Shown in pieces: positions 46,823 through 55,136 of a DNA stretch of 64,000 nt. This DNA is from Candidatus Woesearchaeota archaeon (GTDB lineage Archaea; Nanobdellota; Nanobdellia; Woesearchaeales; ARS49). The stretch is from contig JACQNC010000009.1 in the NCBI GenBank assembly GCA_016203225.1, positions 62,001-126,000 of the forward strand, given 5' to 3'. The position numbers and the translations under genes are program-made. The first letter of the stretch is position 1. Every line of letters begins with the position of its first letter. Under the pieces are notes generated by a model. That model saw only the letters and a program-made list of their open reading frames with translations, did no database searches and had not been told where the DNA came from.

Positions 46823-46981
46823 AAATGTCAAGTTCGTCACCGGGTTGGCACAGGCACCCAACGCTCGTTGCAAGACAGTCTCGTCAGACAACATTCCTTC
46901 ACCCGCCGATGCTCCACCTCAGTTGCTCCCAAGCACGATGGTCGTCCGTTCGTAGCATACGTTTATGTGAAATCCACAGCC

Positions 46982-46990
46982 TATTTATAC
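46982..46990 (+). promoter_or_regulatory. TATA box of geranylgeranyl reductase gene
   Basis: TATTTATAC centred 27 bases before the ATG at 47013. Confidence 0.7.
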
Positions 46991-47012
46991 GGGCTACAGA
47001 CGGGACAGGACC

Positions 47013-48131
47013 ATGCGGATTTCAATTATCGGCGCGGGTCCGGCAGGTAGCTATGCTGCTTCCTTGCTCGCGAAGCAGGGCCACGAGGTCCACGTCTTCG
47101 AGGACCACGATGAGATCGGCGTTCCTGTACAATGCACCGGCATCGTCACGGGCGCGTTGTGGGACTTGATCCCGAAAGAGCCGTCGATAATCCGCACGGA
47201 ATTGACGAGCGTCAAGGTGCACGGCCCGTCGCAGCACGCGGAAGTCAGACTGCACGAGTACGTCCTCGACCGCGCCGGGCTCGACAAACACATCGCGAAA
47301 CTGGCGAGGCAGGCCGGCGCGAAATTCCATCTTGGCCACAGATTTATCGGATTCGGAAAAAATACTGTCAAGGTCCGCCACAACGGCAAGGAGCGCGAAT
47401 TCCCGACGGACATCACTATCGGCGCCGATGGCCCTAACAGCGAGGTCGCGAAAGCCGCGGGCATCTGGGCACAGAGGCAGGTTTGGGGCGGCGTTCAGGC
47501 CACCATCAGAGGTGACTACGATCCGCACAGGTTCGAGGTGTTCTTCAACAGGGATTTCGACCGGTTCTTCGCGTGGGTCGTGCCCGAGAGCGCGACGATC
47601 GCTCGCATCGGAATCGCGTCCCAGAAGAAAGCCCGGGAGATGTTCGAGCGCATCACGCAGCGCTATCCGGGCAAGTTCGTCGGCTGGCAGTCCGGTCCTA
47701 TTCCTATCTATGAGAAGCGCATCCCGGTTCAGAACAAGGAACGGACCGTATTCCTTGTGGGTGACGCGGCAGGCTTGGTGAAAGCGACGACCGGCGGCGG
47801 AATCATAACGGGGATGGTGTCAAGCAGGATCCTCGCGGACTGCATCGTAAAGAAGAAGGACTACGCGAAAGCGCTCAAGCCCCTGCGCAAGGACCTCGCG
47901 CTGCACCGGCTCATCCGGCGCATGCTCAACACGTTCACCGACCGCGACTACGATCGCATGATCCGTTGCCTCGCTAATCCGCGCCTGCAGGCAGTATTAT
48001 ACAATCATCACCGCGACTTCCCGAGCAAGTTCCTCCTGAAGGCGATTCTCGTCGAGCCGCGCCTGCTCATCTTCGGGCAAAACTTTATAAAGCAACTGCG
48101 GCTGCCGGCCGATGGGGTCTCCTATGCCTGA
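47013..48131 (+). CDS. Geranylgeranyl reductase family flavoprotein
   Basis: 372-residue FAD-dependent reductase. The dinucleotide fold GAGPAGSYAA lies at residues 7-16, an FAD-binding GADGPNS in the middle, and VGDAAGLVKATTGGGI toward the end are family hallmarks. In archaea these enzymes saturate the geranylgeranyl chains of membrane lipids; some act on polyprenol carriers. The TATA places the ATG for a leaderless mRNA. It precedes aglB, and its 3' end overlaps the aglB start by 20 bases. The context fits dolichol-like carrier or lipid maturation for glycosylation. Confidence 0.88.
   Translation: MRISIIGAGPAGSYAASLLAKQGHEVHVFEDHDEIGVPVQCTGIVTGALWDLIPKEPSIIRTELTSVKVHGPSQHAEVRLHEYVLDRAGLDKHIAKLARQAGAKFHLGHRFIGFGKNTVKVRHNGKEREFPTDITIGADGPNSEVAKAAGIWAQRQVWGGVQATIRGDYDPHRFEVFFNRDFDRFFAWVVPESATIARIGIASQKKAREMFERITQRYPGKFVGWQSGPIPIYEKRIPVQNKERTVFLVGDAAGLVKATTGGGIITGMVSSRILADCIVKKKDYAKALKPLRKDLALHRLIRRMLNTFTDRDYDRMIRCLANPRLQAVLYNHHRDFPSKFLLKAILVEPRLLIFGQNFIKQLRLPADGVSYA
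48083..48092 (+). promoter_or_regulatory. TATA box of aglB inside the reductase gene
   Basis: CTTTATAAAG centred 25 bases before the ATG at 48112, within the last codons of the upstream gene. Confidence 0.6.
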
Positions 48132-51100
48132 TGATGACATCTCTTTCGATCTTCTGAAGTTCTTCAAGCGTTCGAAGAAAGAGACCGTCGAACAGCTCAA
48201 ACAGGACGACAAGCAGGTCCACCAGGAGATTAAACAAGAGCAACAGAAAGTCGCCGAGCTCAAGAAAGAGGATGTCAAGGTCGAACGAGATATCAAGGCG
48301 GAGCAGGCGAAACCTGAGGGGTCGCTAGACCTCACAAAGACCTTCGGCACGGTCAAGAGGCTTTTCACTCCGCAATCAGGCGGCGAATCCGGGATCGATC
48401 TGAAGTCTGTCGGAGCTTTCCTCTGGAAGTATCGCGTCGTCTGGCTCGTGCTCATCCCGCTCGTCCTGAGTTTCATGATCCGCGTTCAGTCATCTACCAT
48501 CCCGATCGCAGATGACTACGGCCGTGACAACGTGTTCCGCTTCATCCGAGAGGACCTCCAGCGCGCGTACGATGTCCAGTACCCGAATCTTCCGCAACAG
48601 AACAAGGAGCGTCTCGTGAACGAGGAGTTCCAGAAGGCGATACAGCAACCGACCTACACCATCAAGACAGGCGATCTGCGCGGCCAGAGTTTCGGCATCG
48701 CGCAGCAGGTCCAGCAGGCCTCTGACCAGTTCCGTTCTTTTTTCCAGTACGAAGCGAATGGCGCGAGTTATATGTACATGCCGGACATCGATCCGTACAC
48801 GTATCTAAGATACGCGCGCAACTATCTGGAGAAAGGTGACGTGGCGGACGAACGCAGGGATGGCTTCGCGGTTGACAATCATATGGTCGCTCCCTTGGGA
48901 AACAACATAGACCGCTCAATCCACCCGTACGTGCTAGCATGGATCTACAAGATAATGAGCGTCTTCAACGGCAAGATCACGCTTATGCAGGCGGCTAGCT
49001 ACTTTCCATTGATCCTGATCGCGTTGAGCGTCATCCCTGTGTTCTTCGTGGCGCGGAGGTTCGGCGGCGACACCGCCGCGTTCTTCGCGGCGTTGGTGTT
49101 CGCGGTCAACGGCACGCTGCTCGCGCGCACGAACTGGGGACATGCGGACACTGATGCGTACAATATCTTCTTCCCGCTCACCATCACCTGGTTCTATCTG
49201 GAGTCCCTCTTCGCGAAACGGGCTTGGTTGAAGGGCGTTCTGCTCTTCATCGCGGGCCTCGCGACCGGCCTGTTCGCATACGCGTGGGTAGGCTGGTGGT
49301 ACATCTTCGATTTCCTGTTGGCGTCATCTCTCGGTTATCTCGCATTCCTGATCGTGGCGCATCGCGCAGAGATAAAGCACGGATTCTCAGCATTCGTGCG
49401 CAAGCGCGAATTCATCGATCCTGCACTCGTGCTTGTCGGGTTCATCGCGGCGAGCGCCATCTTCGTGTCCTTGTTCGCCAGTTTCAGCACATTCATGAAC
49501 GCGCCTTTCGAGCCTATCGGTTTCGCGAGCATCAAGGATGCCGCGAAGGTCACGCTGTTCCCAAACGTGCTCACGACAGTCGCAGAGCTGAATTCAGCCT
49601 CGCTCGGCCAGGCGGTGCAGCAGATGGGTGTCGCGTTCGGCAAGCTTCCCTTCTTCCTCATCGCAGTCATAGGGCTCATTTTGCTCGTGCTGCCACGCGA
49701 GCGCACGTTGCGCGACCTCTGGCTGTTCCTGGCCGGGCTCGCGTGGTATATCATACTCCTGGGCCAGATAGACAGGTTCAGGCCGTTGATGATGCTCATA
49801 CTGTTCGCGATCCCTGTCTTCGCACTCATCGCCCGCGAGGCTTTGCGCAGGGGCCATTCGCAGGACATCAAGCTCGCGCTCTTCCTGACCATATGGTTCC
49901 TCGCGACGCTCTACTCCTCCACCAAAGGCATCCGGTTCGTCATGCTGCTGGTGCCCGCGTTCAGCATCGCGTTCGGCACGGGAATCGGCCGCTTGAGCCA
50001 GACGCTCTCGTCCTGGGCAGGCCGCGTGATAAACGTGAGTCCGCGCATCATCGCGGGCGTGGTGATCGCGGTCTTCGCGCTGCTGCTCTTCACGCCTGTG
50101 CAGAACGCGTTCGCGGCCGCGCGGCAGGATCTTCCGATCGTGAACGACGGATGGTACAACACGCTCACGGCCATAAAGGACGCGAGCCAGCCCACAGCGA
50201 TCATCACGAGTTGGTGGGACTTCGGCCATCACTTCAAGTATTTCTCGGACCGTCGCGTGACGTTCGACGGCGCATCGCAGAACAAGCCTATGGCGCACTG
50301 GGTCGGCAAGATCCTCCTCACGGACGATGAGGAGCTCGCTATCGGGCTCCTGCGCATGCTCGACTGCGGTTCATCCACGGCGTTCGACGCGCTCGATGCT
50401 GACGTGCAGGACGCGAGCGTCACCGCCGGTTATGTCTATGACACGGTCAAACTCGATGCCGTTGGCGCGCGGAGATATCTCGAGGAGCGCAACATCAGCG
50501 AGGCCACTGTCGACAGTTACCTGAAGCTCACGCATTGCGAACCTCCTGAGGCGTTCTTCATCGCTTCCGGTGACATGATCGGCAAGAGCGGCGTCTGGGG
50601 CCATTTCGGCAGCTGGGATTTCAACCGCGCAGACATCTGGGTGTTCGCTAGGAACATGCCGCGCGACGAGGGTATCGCTTTCATCTTAGAGAACAACAAT
50701 GTTTCGCGCGAGGAAGCGGCGCGTTTGTACGACGAGGTCACGTCGATAACGGATGAAGGTGAGGGGAATGCGTGGATTGCGCCCTGGCCTAGCTACAACG
50801 GCGACCTGTTCGGTTGTTCACGCAAGGAGAACGTTCTCGAATGCGCGAACGGCATAACGGTCGATCTCAATACTATGGATGCTACGATGAACTTCAACGG
50901 CGGGAGAACGAATCCGAAAGTCTTCGTCTATGCGACAGAGGAGGGTTACGCGAAGAAGGACTACGAGAGCAGCGCACCGTTCGGGCTGACGCTCGTGCCG
51001 GTCGACGGCGGTTTTTCTGTCCTGCTTGCGAATGAGGCGCAGAGCGCGAGTCTGTTCACCAAGATGTACTGGTTCCGCGGGCATGGCCTCTCATATCTCA

Positions 51101-51261
51101 AGCCGTTCACTGTCCAGCGTGACGCGAGCGGCCAGCTCATCTACACCTATCGGGTGGATTGGTCAGGGAATGAGACTATCATCAATCAGGACATGATCCC
51201 GAAGCTCGTGCCTGTCGAAATCTCCCTGAACGAAACCATTCCTGCTAACGAGACAGCATGA
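48112..51261 (+). CDS. aglB: AglB/STT3-type oligosaccharyltransferase
   Basis: 1049 residues. It begins with a cytosolic coiled coil of about 70 residues (KKETVEQLKQDDKQVHQEIKQEQQK), unusual for the family. A membrane part with about 13 helices follows. First-loop acidic motif is DIDPYTYLRYARN and the second is HADTDAYNIFF; both bind metal and lipid-linked glycan. The peptide-recognition WWDFG motif is at 701-705. The extracellular C-terminal domain follows. The enzyme transfers glycans from a dolichol-type carrier to asparagine in N-x-S/T sequons. Surface proteins of the preceding block carry many such sites. Confidence 0.92.
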   Translation: MGSPMPDDDISFDLLKFFKRSKKETVEQLKQDDKQVHQEIKQEQQKVAELKKEDVKVERDIKAEQAKPEGSLDLTKTFGTVKRLFTPQSGGESGIDLKSVGAFLWKYRVVWLVLIPLVLSFMIRVQSSTIPIADDYGRDNVFRFIREDLQRAYDVQYPNLPQQNKERLVNEEFQKAIQQPTYTIKTGDLRGQSFGIAQQVQQASDQFRSFFQYEANGASYMYMPDIDPYTYLRYARNYLEKGDVADERRDGFAVDNHMVAPLGNNIDRSIHPYVLAWIYKIMSVFNGKITLMQAASYFPLILIALSVIPVFFVARRFGGDTAAFFAALVFAVNGTLLARTNWGHADTDAYNIFFPLTITWFYLESLFAKRAWLKGVLLFIAGLATGLFAYAWVGWWYIFDFLLASSLGYLAFLIVAHRAEIKHGFSAFVRKREFIDPALVLVGFIAASAIFVSLFASFSTFMNAPFEPIGFASIKDAAKVTLFPNVLTTVAELNSASLGQAVQQMGVAFGKLPFFLIAVIGLILLVLPRERTLRDLWLFLAGLAWYIILLGQIDRFRPLMMLILFAIPVFALIAREALRRGHSQDIKLALFLTIWFLATLYSSTKGIRFVMLLVPAFSIAFGTGIGRLSQTLSSWAGRVINVSPRIIAGVVIAVFALLLFTPVQNAFAAARQDLPIVNDGWYNTLTAIKDASQPTAIITSWWDFGHHFKYFSDRRVTFDGASQNKPMAHWVGKILLTDDEELAIGLLRMLDCGSSTAFDALDADVQDASVTAGYVYDTVKLDAVGARRYLEERNISEATVDSYLKLTHCEPPEAFFIASGDMIGKSGVWGHFGSWDFNRADIWVFARNMPRDEGIAFILENNNVSREEAARLYDEVTSITDEGEGNAWIAPWPSYNGDLFGCSRKENVLECANGITVDLNTMDATMNFNGGRTNPKVFVYATEEGYAKKDYESSAPFGLTLVPVDGGFSVLLANEAQSASLFTKMYWFRGHGLSYLKPFTVQRDASGQLIYTYRVDWSGNETIINQDMIPKLVPVEISLNETIPANETA

Positions 51262-52187
51262 AGCCTGAACTCTCAATCATCATCCCGGCACGCAATGAGG
51301 AACAGAACGTCCCTTTGCTCTACACTGAAATAACTGAAGTCCTATCCGCGGCGAAACGCTCCTACGAGATCATATACATCGATGACGGGAGCACCGACAA
51401 GACGTTCGCGCAGATCAAGCAACTCTGCACGAAGGATAAGCGCGTGCGGGCCATCCGTTTCGCGAAGAACTTCAAGAAATCCGCTGCATACATGGCGGGT
51501 TTCGCTGCCGCACAGGGTTCCGTGATCATCACTATGGATGCGGACCTCCAGGACGATCCTGCGGAGATCCCGCGATTCCTCGAAGCTCTCAATGACTCGG
51601 ATCTGGTGATGGGGTGGAAGCATCCGCGGCTCGATCCTTGGTGGAAGACGATCCCGTCGAAGGTATTCAACCTGCTCAATCGGTGCTTGTTCAGACTCAG
51701 GCTGCACGACTACGATTGCGGGTTCAAGGCGATGCGCGCGCCTGCCGCTAAGGAGCTTAATCTTTATGGTGATCTATACAGGTACCTTCCAATCCTGGTC
51801 TCGCGGCTCGGCTATCGCGTGTCAGAGATCCCTGTCAAGCATCACCCTCGGAAGTTCGGGAGGAGCAAGTACGGGTTCAAGCGCATCTTCACCGGCGCGT
51901 TCGATCTCATAACGGTCAAGTTCCTAAGCGATTTCACCCAGCGCCCATTGCACCTGTTCGGAGGGACGGGTCTTGTCGCGCTAGGGCTCGGATTCCTGGC
52001 TGAGTTGTACGTGCTTTACTTCAGGCTCGTCGAAGGTGAGCTTTTCGTCGCCCATCTGCCGATGCTTCTGCTCGGCATCCTCCTGCTTGTTCTCGGGGTG
52101 CAGCTCTTCAGTCTCGGTCTGCTCGGCGAGCTCGTGAGCGCATCGCGGAACGTTCAGCGATACAGGATCGCCGAGACGCTCAACTGA
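51258..52187 (+). CDS. GT2 glycosyltransferase, dolichyl-phosphate sugar synthase type
   Basis: 309 residues; overlaps aglB by 4 bases. The GT-A domain has IIIPARNEE, YIDDGSTDKT and the metal-binding MDADLQDDPAEIP. Two hydrophobic C-terminal helices (HLFGGTGLVALGLGFL and MLLLGILLLVLGVQLFSLGLL) match the GtrB/polyisoprenyl-phosphate glycosyltransferase architecture. It likely charges a lipid phosphate with one sugar at the membrane for AglB or the GT-C transferases of this region. The sugar cannot be read. Confidence 0.88.
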   Translation: MKPELSIIIPARNEEQNVPLLYTEITEVLSAAKRSYEIIYIDDGSTDKTFAQIKQLCTKDKRVRAIRFAKNFKKSAAYMAGFAAAQGSVIITMDADLQDDPAEIPRFLEALNDSDLVMGWKHPRLDPWWKTIPSKVFNLLNRCLFRLRLHDYDCGFKAMRAPAAKELNLYGDLYRYLPILVSRLGYRVSEIPVKHHPRKFGRSKYGFKRIFTGAFDLITVKFLSDFTQRPLHLFGGTGLVALGLGFLAELYVLYFRLVEGELFVAHLPMLLLGILLLVLGVQLFSLGLLGELVSASRNVQRYRIAETLN

Positions 52188-52188
52188 C

Positions 52189-53523
52189 ATGGATCTCAAG
52201 ACAGCGATCACCACGCGGCGTAGCGTACGCCGATTCAAGGACAAACCGGTCTCGATGGATCTTATCCGCAAACTGGTCGAGTCTGCCACCTACGCGCCCA
52301 CTAACTGCAACCAACAACTGTGGAAGTTCGTCGCGGTCACGGATCCTGGCCTGAAGGAACGGCTGGTGAAGGAAGCGTTCTCCTCGACTATAGTGCGCCG
52401 GGCGCCAGTCGTCCTCGTCGCGTGTTACGATGGTTGGAGCTACAAGGAAGCCATCCAAGGCGCGAGCTTCGCTGCCCAGAACCTGCTTCTCGAAGCCACC
52501 GCTCTCGGCCTCGGCGTGCTCTCCATGAACTCGTTCGGCAACGAGGAAGTGATCAAGCGCATGCTCGACATCCCTGACGGTTACGTGATCAACTGTTTCA
52601 TCCTGGTGGGTTATCCGGATGAGGTCTACAAGACGACGCCTGTCGTGTCGCGCAGGCCGGTCGATGAGGTCCTTTCGATCAACAAGTTCGGAATGCGGCA
52701 CGCCACGCACCGCTCTTACGATTCCCGCAGATGGACCGTCCCTGATCTGGTAGATTTCCAGAGATATTACTGCCGTAAGACTTTCCTGGGCAAGCGCATG
52801 GACGTGATGGATGATCTCGAACGCGAGCTAGTCAAGCGAGTTCTCCAGGATCTGCAAGGTAAGGCAGTACTCGACCTGTTTTCCTATGACGGAGCATATC
52901 TCGATCTGTTCCCTAAGGCTGAGCTCACGAGCGTCAATCTTGATCCCGAGACGGAGCGTTATGTGGCTGCGGCTGCCAAGGATGCGAGCATCAAAGGCAT
53001 CGAGTTCGAGCAGTATGATGGGATTGCGGGTTCGTATGATGCTGCGACGATGATGCTCAAGGCAGAACGCCTGCCGCCAGAGTTGCGCAAGGGGAGTTTC
53101 AGTCTCGCGCACGAACACCTGAAACAAGGCGGAACGTTCGTGATCGTCTCGCGCGTGCCGAACCTGTTCTTCACGCTGTTCTATCGGCTTATCATCGGCA
53201 TGTTCGGCGACGACGTGCGACGCACGGGCATCTACGCATTCTGGGGCCCGTACAGACCTGTGCGCGCAGCCATGCTGCGCCGCGAGCTGCGGAGCGCGGG
53301 CTTCATCATCCAGTCATCGCGTAAGCACTTCATCATCCCCGCATTCTTCAACCAGGCCCTGCAGATGTTCATCCAGTTCAGGAAGTCAGGCGGCAGCAGT
53401 TACCTGCATCGCGACAAGCACGTGAACATCCTTACGCGCATCCTTGAGGGCATTATCGGGCTCCAAGGCTTGCGCGCGCTGCCTTTCGGCTCGGTCGTGG
53501 TGTTGCGCGCGAGGAAGCCGTGA
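52189..53523 (+). CDS. Nitroreductase fused to SAM-dependent methyltransferase
   Basis: 444 residues. The N-terminal 170 residues are a nitroreductase-like FMN domain: TRRSVRRFKDKPVSMDLIRKLVE, then ATYAPTNCNQQLWKFVAV and LEATALGLGVLSMNSF. The C-terminal 230 residues are a class I methyltransferase: KAVLDLFSYDGAYLDLFPKAELTSVNLDP is motif I, followed by an acidic loop. The final stretch is hydrophobic, perhaps a membrane-contacting helix. This combination of domains is not one I know. The gene lies 1 base after the GT2 gene and overlaps the next by 4, so it belongs to the glycan operon. Confidence 0.8.
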   Translation: MDLKTAITTRRSVRRFKDKPVSMDLIRKLVESATYAPTNCNQQLWKFVAVTDPGLKERLVKEAFSSTIVRRAPVVLVACYDGWSYKEAIQGASFAAQNLLLEATALGLGVLSMNSFGNEEVIKRMLDIPDGYVINCFILVGYPDEVYKTTPVVSRRPVDEVLSINKFGMRHATHRSYDSRRWTVPDLVDFQRYYCRKTFLGKRMDVMDDLERELVKRVLQDLQGKAVLDLFSYDGAYLDLFPKAELTSVNLDPETERYVAAAAKDASIKGIEFEQYDGIAGSYDAATMMLKAERLPPELRKGSFSLAHEHLKQGGTFVIVSRVPNLFFTLFYRLIIGMFGDDVRRTGIYAFWGPYRPVRAAMLRRELRSAGFIIQSSRKHFIIPAFFNQALQMFIQFRKSGGSSYLHRDKHVNILTRILEGIIGLQGLRALPFGSVVVLRARKP

Positions 53524-55136
53524 AGCATCAGGACATCCTCGCGGACTGCGTGATCAGCCAAGCGCCGCGTTTGCTGACCTCGCTCGATAGGAACATCACA
53601 TCCAATACCTATGGCTGCTTCGACAGGACTTACTGGCAGTACAAGACGGTGGACTTCCCTGGCGCTCGGTCGCAGGAAGCCGCGCTCACACTCGCGTTGC
53701 TATACACGTCGAAGACGAAGCCGAATCCATATCACGGGAACGAGCTCGTCAAAGAATGGATCCGCGCCGCGCTCGAATTCTGGTGCGCGATCCAGGAACG
53801 CGGCACGTTCAACGAGTGGTATCCGCACGAGCGCAGTTTCGTCGCTACGGCATTCACGACCTACGCCATTTCCGAGACGCTCCTGGTGCTGCCTGAACTG
53901 AGGACGCCGCGTCTGCTAGCGTGCCTCAAGGCATCTGGTGACTGGCTGCTACGTCACGACGAACGCCGCGTGTTCAATCAGGAATCCGGCTGCGTGGCTG
54001 CATTGTACAACCTGTTCCTGCTAACAGACGATACCCGTTACCGTCAGGGTGCAGAACGCAAGGTTGGATTCATCGTCGGACACCAGAACGAGGAAGGTTG
54101 GTGGTACGAGTACGAAGGTCCTGATATCGGTTATCTCTCGCTCATGATCGATTATCTCTCTAAGTATTACAAGAAATCAGGGGATGTCCGTGTCCGTGAT
54201 GCGCTGAAGCGCGCGATACGGTTCATCTCGTTCTTCGTGCATCCTGATGGCACCGCTGGAGGCGAGTATGCGAGCAGGAACACGGAATATCTCATCCCCG
54301 GGGGGTTCTTCCGCATGGCTCGGGAGTCGGAGGACGCGGCGGCTATCGCCCGAAGCATCACAGAGAACATCGCGAAAGGTCAAGGCATCTTTCCTGCTAC
54401 GCTCGATGACCGGTATCTTACCTATATCTCATACAACTGGCTCCAAGCCGCGCTCGAGCCCGCACCATCCGCTGCAGGCAGGTTGCCCTGCAACATCGGT
54501 GAGGTGAGTGCTGAATTTCCTGCAGCGGGCATCGCGGTGCGCGGCACACCCGCATTCTATCTCATCGCCAATGGGAAGAAGGGCGGTGCATTCATGCTGT
54601 TCTCTAAGAAGGCCAAGCTCAAGATGGTAGAGACGGGGATCGTTCTTCTCACAAGAAACGGTCCCTATTCAAATGGACGGATTTCCGCAGGGAATGCGCT
54701 TAGCATCGAAGGTGATACTGTCAGGGTAGATGCGAAGTTCTTCAGAGTTACGAGCCATCGCATGGATTCCAGGAAACTCCTCGCGATCAGGGCATTCCAG
54801 AACACGCTCGGCAGGAGCGAGACGCTCGCGCGACTGGTCAAATCGAAGCTCCGCGACATGCTCATCTCGAAGCGCACGGAAGGGGTTGGACAGTTGAAGC
54901 GCGAGATCACTATAGGCGACAGCGTGCGCATCGTGGATACGGTCACGCTCGTTCCGGGCACCTCTGAAGTAGTTCTCAACAGTAAGTTCGCTGAGCTATA
55001 CGTGCCGAGCTCGCAGTATTTCCAGACGCCAGAATTGCAGAACGAGCGCATCCGTATCCCGGTGACCGGCAAGGATATCACGATCGTTCGTTCGATAGGC
55101 TCAGACGGCCGCGTCACGGTCACTGATAATCGATGA
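53520..55136 (+). CDS. Predicted alpha/alpha-toroid carbohydrate-active protein
   Basis: 538 residues from a GTG that overlaps the previous stop. The first 330 residues show repeated helix pairs with aromatic loops (SFVATAFTTYAISETLLVLPEL, CVAALYNLFLLTDDTRYRQGAERKVGFIV, EGWWYEYEGPDIGYLSLMIDYLSKYYKKSGD), as in toroids of polysaccharide lyases and heparinase-like enzymes. The last 200 residues are beta-rich (AGIAVRGTPAFYLIANGKKGGAFMLF), like the beta-sandwich half of those enzymes. No signal peptide. Identity as a lyase or hydrolase is inference from fold pattern. Confidence 0.65.
   Translation: MKHQDILADCVISQAPRLLTSLDRNITSNTYGCFDRTYWQYKTVDFPGARSQEAALTLALLYTSKTKPNPYHGNELVKEWIRAALEFWCAIQERGTFNEWYPHERSFVATAFTTYAISETLLVLPELRTPRLLACLKASGDWLLRHDERRVFNQESGCVAALYNLFLLTDDTRYRQGAERKVGFIVGHQNEEGWWYEYEGPDIGYLSLMIDYLSKYYKKSGDVRVRDALKRAIRFISFFVHPDGTAGGEYASRNTEYLIPGGFFRMARESEDAAAIARSITENIAKGQGIFPATLDDRYLTYISYNWLQAALEPAPSAAGRLPCNIGEVSAEFPAAGIAVRGTPAFYLIANGKKGGAFMLFSKKAKLKMVETGIVLLTRNGPYSNGRISAGNALSIEGDTVRVDAKFFRVTSHRMDSRKLLAIRAFQNTLGRSETLARLVKSKLRDMLISKRTEGVGQLKREITIGDSVRIVDTVTLVPGTSEVVLNSKFAELYVPSSQYFQTPELQNERIRIPVTGKDITIVRSIGSDGRVTVTDNR

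Noticed and set aside
49224-50330. 368-residue plus-strand ORF in another frame of aglB
   Set aside because: Arg/His/Pro-rich shadow; the aglB frame has all family motifs.
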